NCBI RefSeq assembly: GCF_041296385.1
Contig: NC_091013.1
Location: 37,107,475-37,171,474 of the forward strand
Direction of reading: 5' to 3'
Length of the DNA: 64,000 nucleotides
Source of the DNA: Aphelocoma coerulescens
Lineage: Eukaryota > Chordata > Aves > Passeriformes > Corvidae
In this document: piece after piece, positions 52,236 through 64,000 of the stretch
Layout of the letters: each line of letters opens with the position of its first letter
Numbering within the stretch: position 1 is the stretch's first letter
Program-made: the position numbers and the translations under genes
Notes under the pieces: model-generated
Told to the model about the DNA's origin: nothing
The model's database searches: none
Seen by the model: only the letters and a program-made list of their open reading frames with translations

Positions 52236-53755
52236 TTCTGGGACTTTTGCTTACTATAGAGCAGAGATCATTCAAAAGCCTCAAGGCCAGCCAAGTGTTG
52301 TCTCATACCTTCAAGCAGGTGTTTGGCAATATTAGCAGTCATTTCAAATCCCTTTTTGGACATATTGAAACCTGAATGCCACGTTCACTTAGTATGCCTA
52401 GGAGTATTTTAAAAATATTTTCCATTATAGTAAAAACACACTTCATGTCTTCAGCACTGTAAAATCTGGAAATAGTGAGTGGTTTGCACACTTACTGCTG
52501 CAATTAGGTAAGTTACTGAGTTAATATAAAACATAATTTTTCCACTGTCAAGTGCTAAGAAACAATCATACTTCCTATACACCATGATAACTAGAGTGGT
52601 CAAAAAGGATGGTAGAAGACGTATATATAAATACATGATTCAAGAGCAATAAACAAGAGTTTAGCTTAGAAACAAAAGTTTTAAAGTAAACTGCCTGGAC
52701 ATGAATCTTCCTATGCTATTTATCTTCTGAATAGTACATTTTAAAAATTCCTTTGCTTTGACAATTTTTCTTTCTTTTTCTGAAATGGGCTCATTGAAAA
52801 TAAGAAAACAGATAGAAATGTATGGAATACAACAAAAAAAAATCTAAATTGGAATTTAGGACCAAATTTTTAGTATCATAAACTATGTTTAAATTATCAT
52901 ATTATTCCTGATATTGCTCAAATTCTTGTGGATCTTTCAACTTAAGTTTTCCTAAGATTCCATAAGAAAGTTCCTAAGTCCAAAATAAAACCAACAGAGG
53001 AGAATATCCACTTTCAGAAAATACCTAATTTTGCAGAATCAGGACTGCTTATTAGAAATATTCTGATGTTCTAATGTCTTTGTGACATTTGTGATATATT
53101 TTTGAGTTGGAATTGGTGTTAATTTTTGATGACTTTCCCCTTCTTCACTGATATCTTTGAACTTAATTTGAATTATTTTGAGTATTTGTAGGTTCCAGTG
53201 AAGTCAATGGAATTTGCAATGCTGACCATATGTCCTTAAAGGGATCTAAATCAGAAGGAAAATAAGTGAACTTTAGTTTTGCTTCATAGATAATCGGACA
53301 AGGTGTCTACTTCTTGCTCCAGCACTATGTTCCAGAAGTAACTGGAAGATAAGCCCCATCCTCTGACATATAGAGTTGCTATTTGAATTAACTGTGGTAG
53401 TAATTTAATTTGTAATCAAACCAGGATATTTAAATTTGTTTCATTTTATTAACCTCATGCAAGTTGTGACATTCTAACTTGCACTTCATTAATAAATAAG
53501 TGGCTGAACACAGTTTTTGTACTTTGTTGTACTTATAATTCCTAATCTGTTTGAGGTGATTTCACTGTATTTCATGCTCCTATTTTTGCCTTAAGAGATC
53601 CTACAGAGATTCTGAGCAATTTACCAGAGATCAGCAGTGTACACCCTCTTATCTTCACAATGTTACAAAGCCAGACAGATTAATTTTAAAGCTCTTCAGC
53701 CTAAATAAGGTTTGCTGCTTTTCCTTGTTATTATTTATTATTTGCATTATTACAG
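52236..53755. other. Unannotated stretch
   Basis: No gene recognised. CCAGTGAAGTCAATGGAATT near 53195 resembles a motif common in very old amniote repeats. Confidence 0.5.
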
Positions 53756-54916
53756 GGCCTAGAAACAGGCTAAGACAGCTGGAAGATTTTATGGCTAGTA
53801 TCCTCCTGGACAAAATGTCCAGCACACAGCTGGATAAACATGTCATGGGATGGATGAGCACCTGGCTCACAGGCGGGGCACAAAGAGTTACAGTGAATGG
53901 GGTGACATCAGACTGGGCATCGCCCTGTGGCTAGTGGGGTTTTACAGGGCTCCATCCTCAGCTGCATGCTCTTCAACGTCTTCACAAATGACTTGGACAC
54001 AGGACTGGAAGGGATAATAAGAAATTTTCTAGATGATAGAAAACTGGGAGGAGCTGTTGATGCCCTTGAAGGCAGGGAGGCCCTGCAGATACCTTGATAA
54101 ATTAGAGAGCTGGGCAATCACCAAGTTCAACGAGGGGAAGTGCTGAATTCTGCACCTGGGACAGGGCACCCCGGATGTACGGTACAGACTGGGGAATGAG
54201 ATGCAGATACAGAATGGGAAAGCAGTGCCATGGAAAGGGACCTGAGAGTCCTGGTCAATGGCAAGTTCAACATGAGCCAGCAGTGCCCTGGCAACCAGGA
54301 GGGCCACTTGTGTCCTGGGGTGCATCAGGCACAGACAGCATTGCCAGCCAGGCAAGGGAGGGGATTGTCCTGCTCTGCTCTGCACTGGGGCAGCCTCATC
54401 TCAAGTCCTGGAGGAGGTTTTGGGTGGCATAATATAATAAAGATATGAAGCTATGATAGAGTGTCCAAACAAGGGCTATTAAGATGGTGAAGGGCTTTGA
54501 GGAGAAGCTGCATGGGGAGGGCCTGTGGTCACTTGGTCTGTTCAGCCTGGAGGAGAGAAAACTGAGGGGAGACCTCATTGCTGTCTACAATCTCATGAGG
54601 GGAAGAGGAGGGGCAGGCACTGATCTCTTCTCTGTGACGACCAGAGACAGGACTTGAGAGAATGGCCTGAAGTTGTGTTGGGGAGGTTTAAGTTGGATGT
54701 TAGAAAAAGGTTCTTCACCCACAGGATGGTTGGGCACTGGACCAGGCTCCCCAGATAAGTGGTCACAGCACCAGCCTGACAGAGTTCAAGAAGCATTTGG
54801 ACAATACTCTCAGGCACATGGTGGGACAATTGGGGATGGTGCTGTGCAGAGCCAGGAGCTGGACTCAGTGATCCTTGTAGATCCCTTCCAACCCAGCATA
54901 TTCCATGATTCTGTGA
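53756..54916 (+). mobile_element. CR1 LINE, longer copy with decayed reverse transcriptase
   Basis: This sense-strand CR1 copy keeps the C-terminal part of ORF2 plus the 3' end. The reverse-transcriptase remnant is seen as WMSTWLTGGAQRVTVNGV (about 53851-53904), then in another frame FNVFTNDLDTGLEG (about 53972-54013) and the catalytic-site region FLDD (54026-54037), where CR1 usually has FADD. Next come KLGGAVDALEGREAL-like and later YRLGNEM-like CR1 motifs. A stop at 53932-53934, a frameshift before 53966 and further stops near 54094 make it non-functional. From about 54430 onward it parallels the copy at 6355-6863. It ends ATTCCATG ATTCTGTG at about 54900-54914. The 5' end near 53756 is a truncation point. 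The open frames at 53725-53934, 54175-54448 and 54673-55011 (plus) and the minus frames here belong to the element or its antisense. Confidence 0.93.
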
Positions 54917-57900
54917 TAGCTCACACCTTATATAATCACACAGGCTGCAATCAAATTAAGAAAAAAAGAGAAAATAGTATTTTTAAAACAGAACTAGTGG
55001 ATAAGACATAAAAATGGTATAATTCATGTGCTGTCTGATCTTTCTGAACCTTTTAGGGGATGCAAATTTAGCCGTGGATGCTGAAATTGGATCTTCACAA
55101 ACAAACTCTGTGTACATGTCTTTTGTGAGTTTCTATGAATGAAGTGGCCCTCTTCAAAACATTGGTCTATGCCTTTGTAAAGATCAGATTGCAAAATTAG
55201 GACAGTACATTAGGAGCTTTCAGAGGCATGTAAAGCCATTTCATATCCTATTAGAACAAGAAATGCACATATACATGCACTCCCAAAATCCTAACACCTC
55301 TTCCCCCAACTAAAGAAGAAACAACAAAGGAAAAAAAAGTTTCTTTTGGTTATTTGAATTTTGTGGAATTTTATTGGAATTTGCGTTTTATTGGAAAGCC
55401 ATGAACACTAGACATGAAGCCACAGTACTTAGATCTAAAAAAGTGAAGTAATATCTGAATTGTAATTTTTCATAAAATGAAGGTCCTTGGTTCTCATACA
55501 CAGTTCTAAAAGCATCTTCTAGCCCCTGTACAGCTGGGACTGAAACCTGTTCCCTCTTCCTTTTTCTCAGCCATTGAAAAGTTCAGTAAGTGTTGAGCAG
55601 AATTCCAAAAGCTTATTCTTTGGTCTAGGCACTTATTGTTGTGACAAGAATTTTTTCCCTTAATACCAAGGAGGAGGGAAAAGAAAAGAAGATAATTTCC
55701 TGAAAAGCAATTTCATTGGGCACTGCTTTCTTTTTACAGTTCTTACGAGGTTGTGAATCTTAAGAGCAATAAAGTGGTATTGGCAAGTAATTACTCCTTT
55801 ATGGGTACCATTTGCATTTGATGCATGCTAGTAGACAGGTAATGATTATCCCAGAAATTTCCCTTACAGCTGCATTTATGCTCCTAATCTTTGTTATAAA
55901 GCATGCTTAAAGTTTTTATTATATTTTCAATAAAAACATGAATATAGGGAGACAGGTACTTCCACAGGGTGATATATGTATGTTTGTTGAAGATACTTAT
56001 AGGACAAAAGAAATTTCTAGTATGACTAGACTCAGGAGTAACACCTTAACATTATGTGCATAAATTAGGTAAGAGTAATCTGAACCTCTGGAAACAATTT
56101 TTAAAAGCAAAATTTGCATTTTCTACTGTTGGGTTACTAATTTGGAAATTATTTTTGTCTTTTTGGTTTTTTTTCTTTTAATTAAAAAATTCCAAATACT
56201 TCTAAACACATTGAAAATCAGTTTTAACTGTATTTTTATTGTGTATGTTCCTTTCATTCAGCACTTGCCATTTTGCATCAGTCATCTTTAAAGCATGTGA
56301 TGAAATTCTCAGACTTCTCCTAAAGGAGATTCAGTATCAGTTGCGCTGCTTAAAAACTAGACATGTAACTAGAATTAATACAGACCCATGGTTTTTGTTT
56401 TGTTTTCATTGTGGCTTTCAGGCATTGATCTCTAAATATATTTGATGTTGGCCTTACAGAACTGCTGGCTGGTTTTCAGATGTTTTATTTTAATGGAAGG
56501 TTAACTCAGTGAAAAATAAAGGGCTCAACTCAGCAGAAAATTCTAGTTGAATGAACAAATTCATTTTCCATGCATACCATATTAGCTTACTATAGACTTT
56601 ATAAACTAAATTCTTCCAAAAATATAAATGAACTCGAGGCTATGCAATTCAAATTGACACAAGGATTTAAACATCTGTCACAATGATAGATTTAAAACAT
56701 GCATCTAAATAAGAGCATAATTATAGTCTGATGCACAAAAAATACCACAATAATAAAAGAAGTATAAAAATAGGAGTGTATTATGCATTTGTATGATGTA
56801 CTTGCACAGCAAATGAGAGGAATTTCAGAATGATGTTGCTAAGAGTTATGAGAATCTTTTTACATAATTCATCAATGTGCAATACATTCTACTTTTTAAC
56901 AGGGAGACAAGAACAACACTAGAGTCTGAGGCTTTAAATGGAAGTTTAGGGCATAGCACAATATTTGATTTCTTAGTAGTCTGCTTTGGTTCTCTTTTAT
57001 GATTATGACAGTTACTCATAAAATAAAGAAATAAATTTTCCTAGTAAACTGAATTGTATTTGCCTTTTTTTTTTTTAATTAAGATGTAATGTGATACTAC
57101 AAGGATGTGTTAAACTGTGTATGTTGCCTGCTTCACTTGGAGTAAAATACCATTATATCTGTATAGAACCAAATATGATTTCATAGGAAAAGTCTCTAGA
57201 TTGGAACTTTATGCATAAGTGGGTACAAGTAAGGCCAAGCCAACATGTTTCAGCAACAAGGGCTACTAGCAGTGATGGGAGCTAGATGTTTATGTAATAA
57301 TTTTCTCAGTCGTAAGAAGTGTTTTGGTCTTGGTTTTATCTTTGATGAATTACAGAAACACAGAAACAATAATTTCAGTGTAGTATCCTAATCTTCTCAA
57401 TTTTACATTCAGATTTAGCTCCATGTTTGCCAACAGAAAATATTATTTTTGCTTATTCCCCTTTCCAGAAAAAAAATTTAACTTCATGCACAAAAAAACA
57501 TTACAACTGAGAGATTCACACCACAAAACAGATCTATTAGTTGTTTTTCATAGACAGAAGTGAAACTGGTTTGGTTTTATATCCAGAAGCTGGTGACACA
57601 ATAAACCATGTACTCTTACTTCCCACACCCTTCAAAATAAATTGTTTAATGTAGTACTTTAGGCTTGCAAAAATTAGAAGCTTTATTTAAGATGCACAGT
57701 GCTAGATATCACAGATGTATGAAGATATATGATTTAAAAACTTTAAAAGAGTGCATCATATAATCAACCTGATTGAATTCTGTTCAAATGGGTTGAACCA
57801 ATGCTCTTCAGGATATCTTTGAAGAGCTATATTATTGTGTAGGGAAAAGACACAACTGCAAGAATAATAATAAAAAAAATAGATTATAATATCTTTTGCA

Positions 57901-60900
57901 CTGTAAATGAGTTTAGTTGCATATCTCCATTTGGCATTATTTGCCAATGAATAGGATTTAACTTAAAAAAAATCCAGAATTTTAATTTTGCAAGCAAAAT
58001 CTATATATCAGTTCTACTTAAGATAATACAAAAAAAGAAAAAAGTAATAAACCTGTCCTGAATCCTGGTATTAACATATCTTTATATAATATCTTTAGAA
58101 AGGAAGAAAAAACTAGAACTTATGTTTGATTTAAGTTAGAATTTTTGTAATTCTTAGCACTCTTACTTGACTCTACAAAGCTCAAATCTAAAAAGCAGGC
58201 TAAGGAATGACTGATACACATCTCAGTCTCCTAGAGATATCAATAAATAACAGATGTAGCACAGCACAAAGTTTTTGGATTGTCATTACAATGTAGGATA
58301 TCATTGAAACATATTTTTAATATCCTACCATGGAAATCTTTTTCCATCGCCTACTTAAGCCTGGAAATGCCAAAAATTGTGCCATTACTAATGTTTTATA
58401 TTCAGCTCTAAATGTCCATGTTTGTCTGAGACAGTTCAGAGCATTCAGAGTCTTACAATAGCAGAGCACACTAATCGTTAAAATGCGATCTCACAGAGAC
58501 CCAAAAAATTAATGTTCTCCCACTAAAAGCAGTCCAGTTTGGTGGATATTCTGATAGCATGTCTAAGAAGTTGAGGTCTTCAGAGAAGACAGCTAAATCT
58601 AGTTTCTTTTCAGTTACATCAGTAGAAAGAGGTAGTGCCCTCCTAAATACAATGGTAACAGAGCACTTGGACTGGACACTGCAAGCCATGAGTAAATATG
58701 TTCTGTTATTCTGACTTCATTTAAGGATTGACTCATTTTTCAGTCTATAAGTTGATATAATAAGAAGCTTTAATGGCTTAAATTCTCAAGTCTCAATCTG
58801 CTAATCTGTAGTTGAGCTGTTGTAAACACCACTTGGAAATTTGCTTTCTTAGAAATACAGCTGCAAACAGAGCTGGAAGACAACATATTATCTTTCTTAA
58901 ATTTGTTTTCCATTAAAAATTACAGTACAAAAAGAATCACTTTTATTTTTTAAATAGATTTTTTTTTTTATTTCCTCCATATTGAAAGATCATTTTAATC
59001 ATTGTTAAGGGGGTTTCCTGTGGCATATTTGCAGTGTTGATGCTTTTCATCCTGGCTTTATGTTGATTGTAGGCTGAGGTTATCTAAGACTTTGCTAAAA
59101 ATAGAATTAAACTTCATTGCTGAATAATGAAAGCATTACTGGCAGATTATTAATAAAAACTCTGTAATGTTTACGGGCACCTAGAATATTGATAATTTTA
59201 TATAGGAAGGTATCATGCATATTATATGAGAAGCAAGCAATCAAATATTTAAAGTGGATTGAATGATTCAGCATATTAATAATGGATTACATCACAAGGC
59301 CTCTCATCACAGGAGTTATTTCTGTGCAGGTCAATAGAAAACAGACATTATTGCCATGTAAGAACTGCTGTTTTTTTTCCTGGTCTGGACATTTGGAATT
59401 TAGCAGGAAAACATCTATTGACATCTGAGTTTCAGGACAAGGGTTACATTAGAATTTTTACTATGCTTTGAGGGAAAAAAAAGGCTTCATAAAACTAAAT
59501 ATGTTTGAGGAAATGTTGTGGTGGATCCCTTAAAGATGAAAAACTTCACTCTTACCAGATGCAAAGGTAACAGGAATCTCTCTGTGATACAGCTTTTATT
59601 TTATCTCATGATCAGGTTTATTTTTTTAAACAACCTGCTGAGTGAAACAGAAAGTTAAATAATTGCTTCACATTTAATCTTGTTTCAGAGAAAAGGAAAT
59701 AATTCATCAACTAAAACAATCTTTTAATGGAGACCTTTGAGAAATCATTCAAACAACTCCATAATTTCCTAAGTTCTAAATACCAGAGAACATCTGGGTG
59801 TTCTCCTCAATTAAAAAGCAGGCAAGACCAAAAATATCATAGAGCTTCTTCATATTAGTTTCTTTTCAAAAGCAGAAAATAATTGTTTTCTCCAATTTCA
59901 TGTCTCAGAAATATTGAAGTGTTTACTACAGTAAATTAAAATTTATCCCAAAATTATCCATACCAGAAATAAAATTGTATTCTCTTCTTTTTACTAATCC
60001 TTCCTTACACCGGCAAATTCCCCATACACAAGACACAAGATTATTTTGTAGATTATTAGGGCAGAAAGGTGAGGAAATTCTAGTGACAGTAAAAAAATTT
60101 AGTAGCATTTACTATGGAATATTCAAGTTTTCAGAACATTGTCAGTGTTACAGACAATACTTTCAGACTGACATCTTAAATGTAGAACAAACTCCCTCCA
60201 TTATATCAGCAGCTTTCATTTGAAATATTATGCAGTCGCTCATATACACAGCAGGAAATAAGGAAGGGAACACAGGCTTTCAAAACCAAATATTGAAACT
60301 AAATGTCTGTAGACTTACAGCAGATAACAAACAAGCAAAAAATATTAATGACCTTTGCTATAATTTGCTAAACTACAACACAGCTGGAAACATTGAAGGA
60401 AGAACCCATAAACAAACCTTTCAGTAAATACAAATTCTGCTTAGCAGGGAAATAAGAAGTAATTCTCCAAAAACCCATTAAAACTCACAGTATGAAGTGG
60501 TATAAAGAATTAAAAGGGACAACATAATACAGTAGTCTAAAATCAGCGTGTTATATGGGAAATTAAGAGAGATTATTTTATCTGAATTTCTTTTCTAATG
60601 GGAAATTACCTTCCAAAAGTACTATCCCAAAAAATGAATGTACATAAATATTTTCATCTTAAGGTAAAAATCGTACCAAAATGCAAGTTTGTTGGGATAT
60701 TTTTTGAACCCCCATCTAAATTTCACTGAATTTAATCAGATATTTGACATAATTGGACAAGTTTTTGGACAGTGTGCTCAAATTATGACACTGTCTTAAG
60801 AAAATTCCAGTTTGTTCTGGAAACTATTTGCAGGAAAGGACAAAAAAGTATGGAATTTAATCCAAAATTAGTGTTGAAATAAGGAAGCTTGTGACATCTA

Positions 60901-61650
60901 CTTTTATTTTGAATAATTTAAAACTTTATTTTGGACTTAGGTTTTAAAATATTTTCCTGTGTAATTCTAAATCTTGCAATGTGTGTACTCATATATGTCT
61001 AGACAGAACTTCAGGGGAAAAGAATACAAGTACAACAGTAATCTGTTTCTGCGTTTTCTGTCTCTCAGTGGATTCATAATGTAACAAAAGTCTTTAAACT
61101 TAAATTGTGTTTCTGCAGCTCACCATATGCAGAATACATCTGTGTCCCACCACAGAGACTAGCATAGAGCTAGTCAAGTTAGTTTACATAACAGAAGCAT
61201 GATTAATTTGGGGGTTAATCTGCTGCCTTTATTTGTGAAGCAAGGTAACTCTGCAATGCTATCTGCCATGTCCTAGAGCCTTTGGTTATCACTTTCAGGG
61301 CCCACTACTTAGGCTAGACCTGGGCTTCTGCCTAGAGAAGGAAGAAAATGCAGCCTGCAAAATACATTGCAACGTTTGAAATTAAGGTGGTTCTTCCAGA
61401 TTTATTCCCAAGACTTCTTGAGCAGAGCTGTATTTCCTTGCAACACAAGCACAGCAAATTCAGTGCCAGGATACACCAGACTAGCTGCTCAGCATACCTT
61501 GCTGTCAGTATGTACATTCACAATAGCTATTAGTCCAGGATACTTGGACATTCAGAAGCTTACTGTTACTAACCTGAAAACATATCCAGATATCCTGCAG
61601 AAATGCCTAAAAGTATTTTTTATCACTTGAGTATTAGGCAGCACATTCAC

Positions 61651-61669
61651 TCACCAGCTGAGCTGGTGA
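61651..61669. repeat. 19-bp palindrome
   Basis: TCACCAGCT and its exact reverse complement AGCTGGTGA, separated by a single G. Confidence 0.95.
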
Positions 61670-62639
61670 TAAATAATACTTTAAATATGAAACACTGAAA
61701 ATACAAGATTAAAATAACGAAAGCTGCAAAAGAACTGGTATATAATAACCAGGGATTTTTCTTATTTCTGCCACTGATTTTATGCTGAGCAGAAAGAGAA
61801 AGAAGAGTTTTCCTAAAATTCTCCCTAAAGCAAGAAATGGTAGATGGATGGATAAATGAAATAAAATTTCCCCTTCTGTACCCAGCAACCCTGTTGAGCT
61901 GTGGCACTAAAAAAATGATTGCTTGCAAAAAAAAGCCTCCTCACAAGCATGAGTTTTTCTTGTCAAATGGGAGAATAATTCAAAGGCACATTTGAAAGAG
62001 ATAGAGGAGGAATATAAATGCTAGATTGAATAAAGGGTTTAGACACTGAAAGATAATGCAGGGCAATGTCTGACTTTTAGTCACTGTCATAGGACAACAT
62101 GAGTTACAAGCTTCCTACTCAGGATCTAAGAAAAGTCACAATGCCAGACCTTCAAAAACAAGCCTAAATATACTTGTTCTCTTTGGTCATAGGTTCCTGT
62201 CAGGACATAAATACCAGCCCACTGCTATTTACTTCAGACAGGTGACTGCTTGTGAGTAACCTTCTTCCACATAGTAGCTATAGTTTTGTATAAAGATTGT
62301 GACGAGTTCATCCTTCAAAACAGCATTGCAGGACAATGAATCTTTAAAATGAGTAATAAATACAATGTTGGATGTAGGTTGAAAATCATAGCACACACAT
62401 ATGTATAATGAAAATGCATTCTGAAATAGCAAAATAAAATGTATTTAGGGAAATAGGATGTTTTATACATAACTTCATATCAAACTTCAAAATAAAAACA
62501 CCTCTCAAGTTAGAAGAGGAACAGAAGACTTAATCATACCCATGTGGATATTTGAGGGAGAAATTATGAAGATTCAAACACTTTCCCTCCAGGGAAACTT
62601 TGGAAGCAGAAGCTGCTGGTTGCTGGGTGATACAGTAGT

Positions 62640-62649
62640 TGTGAAATAG
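62640..62649. repeat. 10-bp direct repeat, left copy (possible target-site duplication)
   Basis: TGTGAAATAG, identical to 63115-63124 in the same orientation. Confidence 0.55.
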
Positions 62650-63114
62650 TCTCACCATCTCTCTTTATTTAGCAATACAGTAAGATCAAAACAAACAGCA
62701 AGCTTCTTTCAGCTCTTGCCCTCCACAGAAAATTCCAGGTACCAGATTGCTGTAACCACTAGACTCTGCCTAGCAGGATGCTGCTCCCGGAGAGCTCAGC
62801 AAGGCTTTCCTAGGGCCAAGTGACTAGTTGTATTCTGGAGTCCATTTCGGACAGCCCCTCAATCTGGCTCCAGCAGCCAGCAGCGTTACAATGCAGTGGA
62901 TGGTAAAGAAGGTAGAGAAGGGTCTCTCATGAGGGTTTGAGATGGCTTTAATCACATCTCGTCCCTGCCTTCAGAGGTAGAGAGACAATGGGGTCAGGGT
63001 GCGGGTGGTTTTGTCAGGGGCCCAAGGGAGGTTCGTGGGCGGGGTTGGGGTACAGGAGCAAATAGGGAGAAACTGAGGGAGTGGCCAAGGCTAGGGCAGG
63101 CAACAGGGGGAGCA
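62650..63114 (-). mobile_element. G+C-rich insertion-like block, possibly retroelement or LTR-derived (minus strand)
   Basis: A 465-bp block, clearly richer in G+C than its surroundings, lies between exact 10-bp direct repeats TGTGAAATAG (62640-62649 and 63115-63124). Read on the minus strand it begins TGCTCCCCCTG. It has a GGGCGGGG/CCCCGCCC box at about 63038-63046 and an ATTAAA at 62952-62947, and ends about 14 bases past an AATAAA (62669-62664). This is the spacing expected between a polyadenylation signal and the RNA 3' end. There is no A-tail. I read it as either an RNA-derived insertion or an ERV-type LTR whose true ends I could not place: TG is present at the minus-strand start, but CA is not at the other end, and 10 bp is long for a retroviral target duplication. 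No long open frame is present. A genuine promoter region is the main alternative. Confidence 0.4.
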
Positions 63115-63124
63115 TGTGAAATAG
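63115..63124. repeat. 10-bp direct repeat, right copy (possible target-site duplication)
   Basis: TGTGAAATAG, matching 62640-62649. Confidence 0.55.
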
Positions 63125-64000
63125 GAAAAGCCATGGATTAACAGATCGCACAGCAGATCATGGTCAGATATACTCGTCTGCCACCCTGAATTCTGGAAGA
63201 ATTTCTGACTACAGCAGAGTTAAACAAACTGCACACTACTAAAATGCCCAAGAACACTTGCCCTCTTTAACCACTTGGTCCCTTTTGCTAGTGGAAGGAT
63301 TAAATTTAGCACACCAGTGTACTTTACATTTCTGATCAGATAGTCCGCGGTATACATTGTTTCTATGTTCTTCACATTGCCCTTCTGAGCCATCTACAAA
63401 ACAAAGTTTTGTGCCGCTGTGACTTCAGAATGAGCGTGGTACCCGCCAGACAGAGGAGCCCACAGCATCCCTGAAGTTTATGCATAATCTGGACAGACCA
63501 TTAGCATAAATAGGCAGAGGAGAGTCAAAATCAAAAGGAATAATTGTCTTATGGCAGCTGAAGAGCTGGCGTTACACTCAGATTTCGAAAAATTCATATT
63601 AGTCCTCTTGGTAAAAGTCAGAATTGACCACTGAAGAAATTTTTAGGTTCTCTTGGTATGATTAACAAATATGAAAGCATGTTTGCTCACCACACTACCT
63701 GTGTCACTGCAATAGTTTTGGCCTCAGACAAACCTGGGCAGTAAGACCAGAGATAAACCTTGATCTCCTCCTTTCAGAGGGTCTCAGTGGAAACAGTCTG
63801 TCACTCGCTAGAACCGTATGGGAATAAGACAGCACAAATCTTAGCCATACAGTACTGAAGGCTTTCTCTCAAGCTTATGTTTTGCAGTATATTCTGCTCC
63901 TGTTTACCATCTTTCAATCAATTTCTGTTCCAAGTAAGTTTGCATTATTGCTGGCTGAATTATGAAAGATAAATTAAGAATACTTGATTCAAATCAGTGA
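63125..64000. other. Unannotated stretch to window end
   Basis: No gene recognised. GTTTATGCATAATCTGG (63477-63493) and ATTAGCATAAATAGG (63501-63515) contain octamer-like or POU-like cores close together. Whether they are functional cannot be told from sequence alone. Confidence 0.5.

Larger units (their letters stand above)
54917..62649. other. Long unannotated A+T-rich stretch
   Basis: No gene recognised over about 7.7 kb. The frames are all under 95 codons. The minus frame 58471-58689 has a fairly balanced composition but no motif. T/A runs lie near 57065 and 58960. The segment 59100-59330 is rich in TAAT and ATTA cores (for example ATTAATAATGGATTACATC) and could be a conserved non-coding element, but this cannot be judged from one sequence. 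Confidence 0.5.

Noticed and set aside
58471..58689. 72-codon minus-strand frame with protein-like composition
   Set aside because: Short, isolated, with no motif, no partner exon and no poly(A) or other retrocopy signs. Too weak to list as a gene.
1..64000. CRISPR arrays, tRNA or rRNA genes, bacterial operons or phage genes
   Set aside because: No regularly spaced repeats, no RNA-gene motifs and no dense long reading frames were seen. The sequence is vertebrate-like throughout.

Overview
This window reads as vertebrate nuclear DNA, most likely from a bird and quite possibly a passerine. The evidence is two same-sense copies of a CR1 LINE with the avian-type 3' end and octamer-like tail (6355-6863 and 53756-54916), part of a familiar avian endogenous-retrovirus LTR on the minus strand (43650-44073), A+T-rich non-coding sequence, and many homopolymer and microsatellite tracts. 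There is no bacterial-style gene packing, no operon, no tRNA or rRNA gene and no CRISPR array. I recognise no intact protein-coding gene. Most of the window looks like intergenic or deep intronic sequence. Almost all open frames of 60-130 codons read as chance: their predicted proteins are low-complexity and rich in Phe, Ile, Cys, Ser and Tyr, as expected from A+T-rich DNA.

Layout. 1-6.35 kb: unannotated A+T-rich DNA. 6.36-6.86 kb: 5'-truncated CR1. 6.9-12.9 kb: unannotated, with a T/G tract (8.4 kb) and a G+C-richer island (10.77-11.3 kb). 13.0-13.6 kb: an exon-like stretch, a long-armed hairpin and two short tandem repeats. 13.6-31 kb: mostly unannotated, with poly-C, poly-T and poly-A tracts and an open frame ending in A20 (23.57-23.87 kb). 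31.04-32.53 kb: a near-identical direct duplication of about 250 bp around a 1-kb spacer, followed by a cysteine-rich open frame (32.60-32.78 kb). 32.8-43.6 kb: unannotated, with a probable old CR1 tail and a cluster of perfect palindromes at 41.3-41.5 kb. 43.65-44.07 kb: the LTR. 49.85-50.39 kb (minus): a coding-like but broken stretch, probably a pseudogene fragment. 53.76-54.92 kb: the longer CR1 copy, with a decayed reverse-transcriptase region. 62.65-63.11 kb (minus): a G+C-rich insertion-like block between exact 10-bp direct repeats, ending just past an AATAAA.

No set of genes here works together. The functional reading is limited to decayed retroelements plus a few candidate transcribed or structured segments. 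The most interesting observations are the 31.0/32.3 kb duplication with its fold-back difference, the cysteine-rich frame beside it, the 10-bp-flanked block at 62.6-63.1 kb and the broken minus-strand frame at 50 kb. I name no new system with confidence. All identifications rest on reading by eye.
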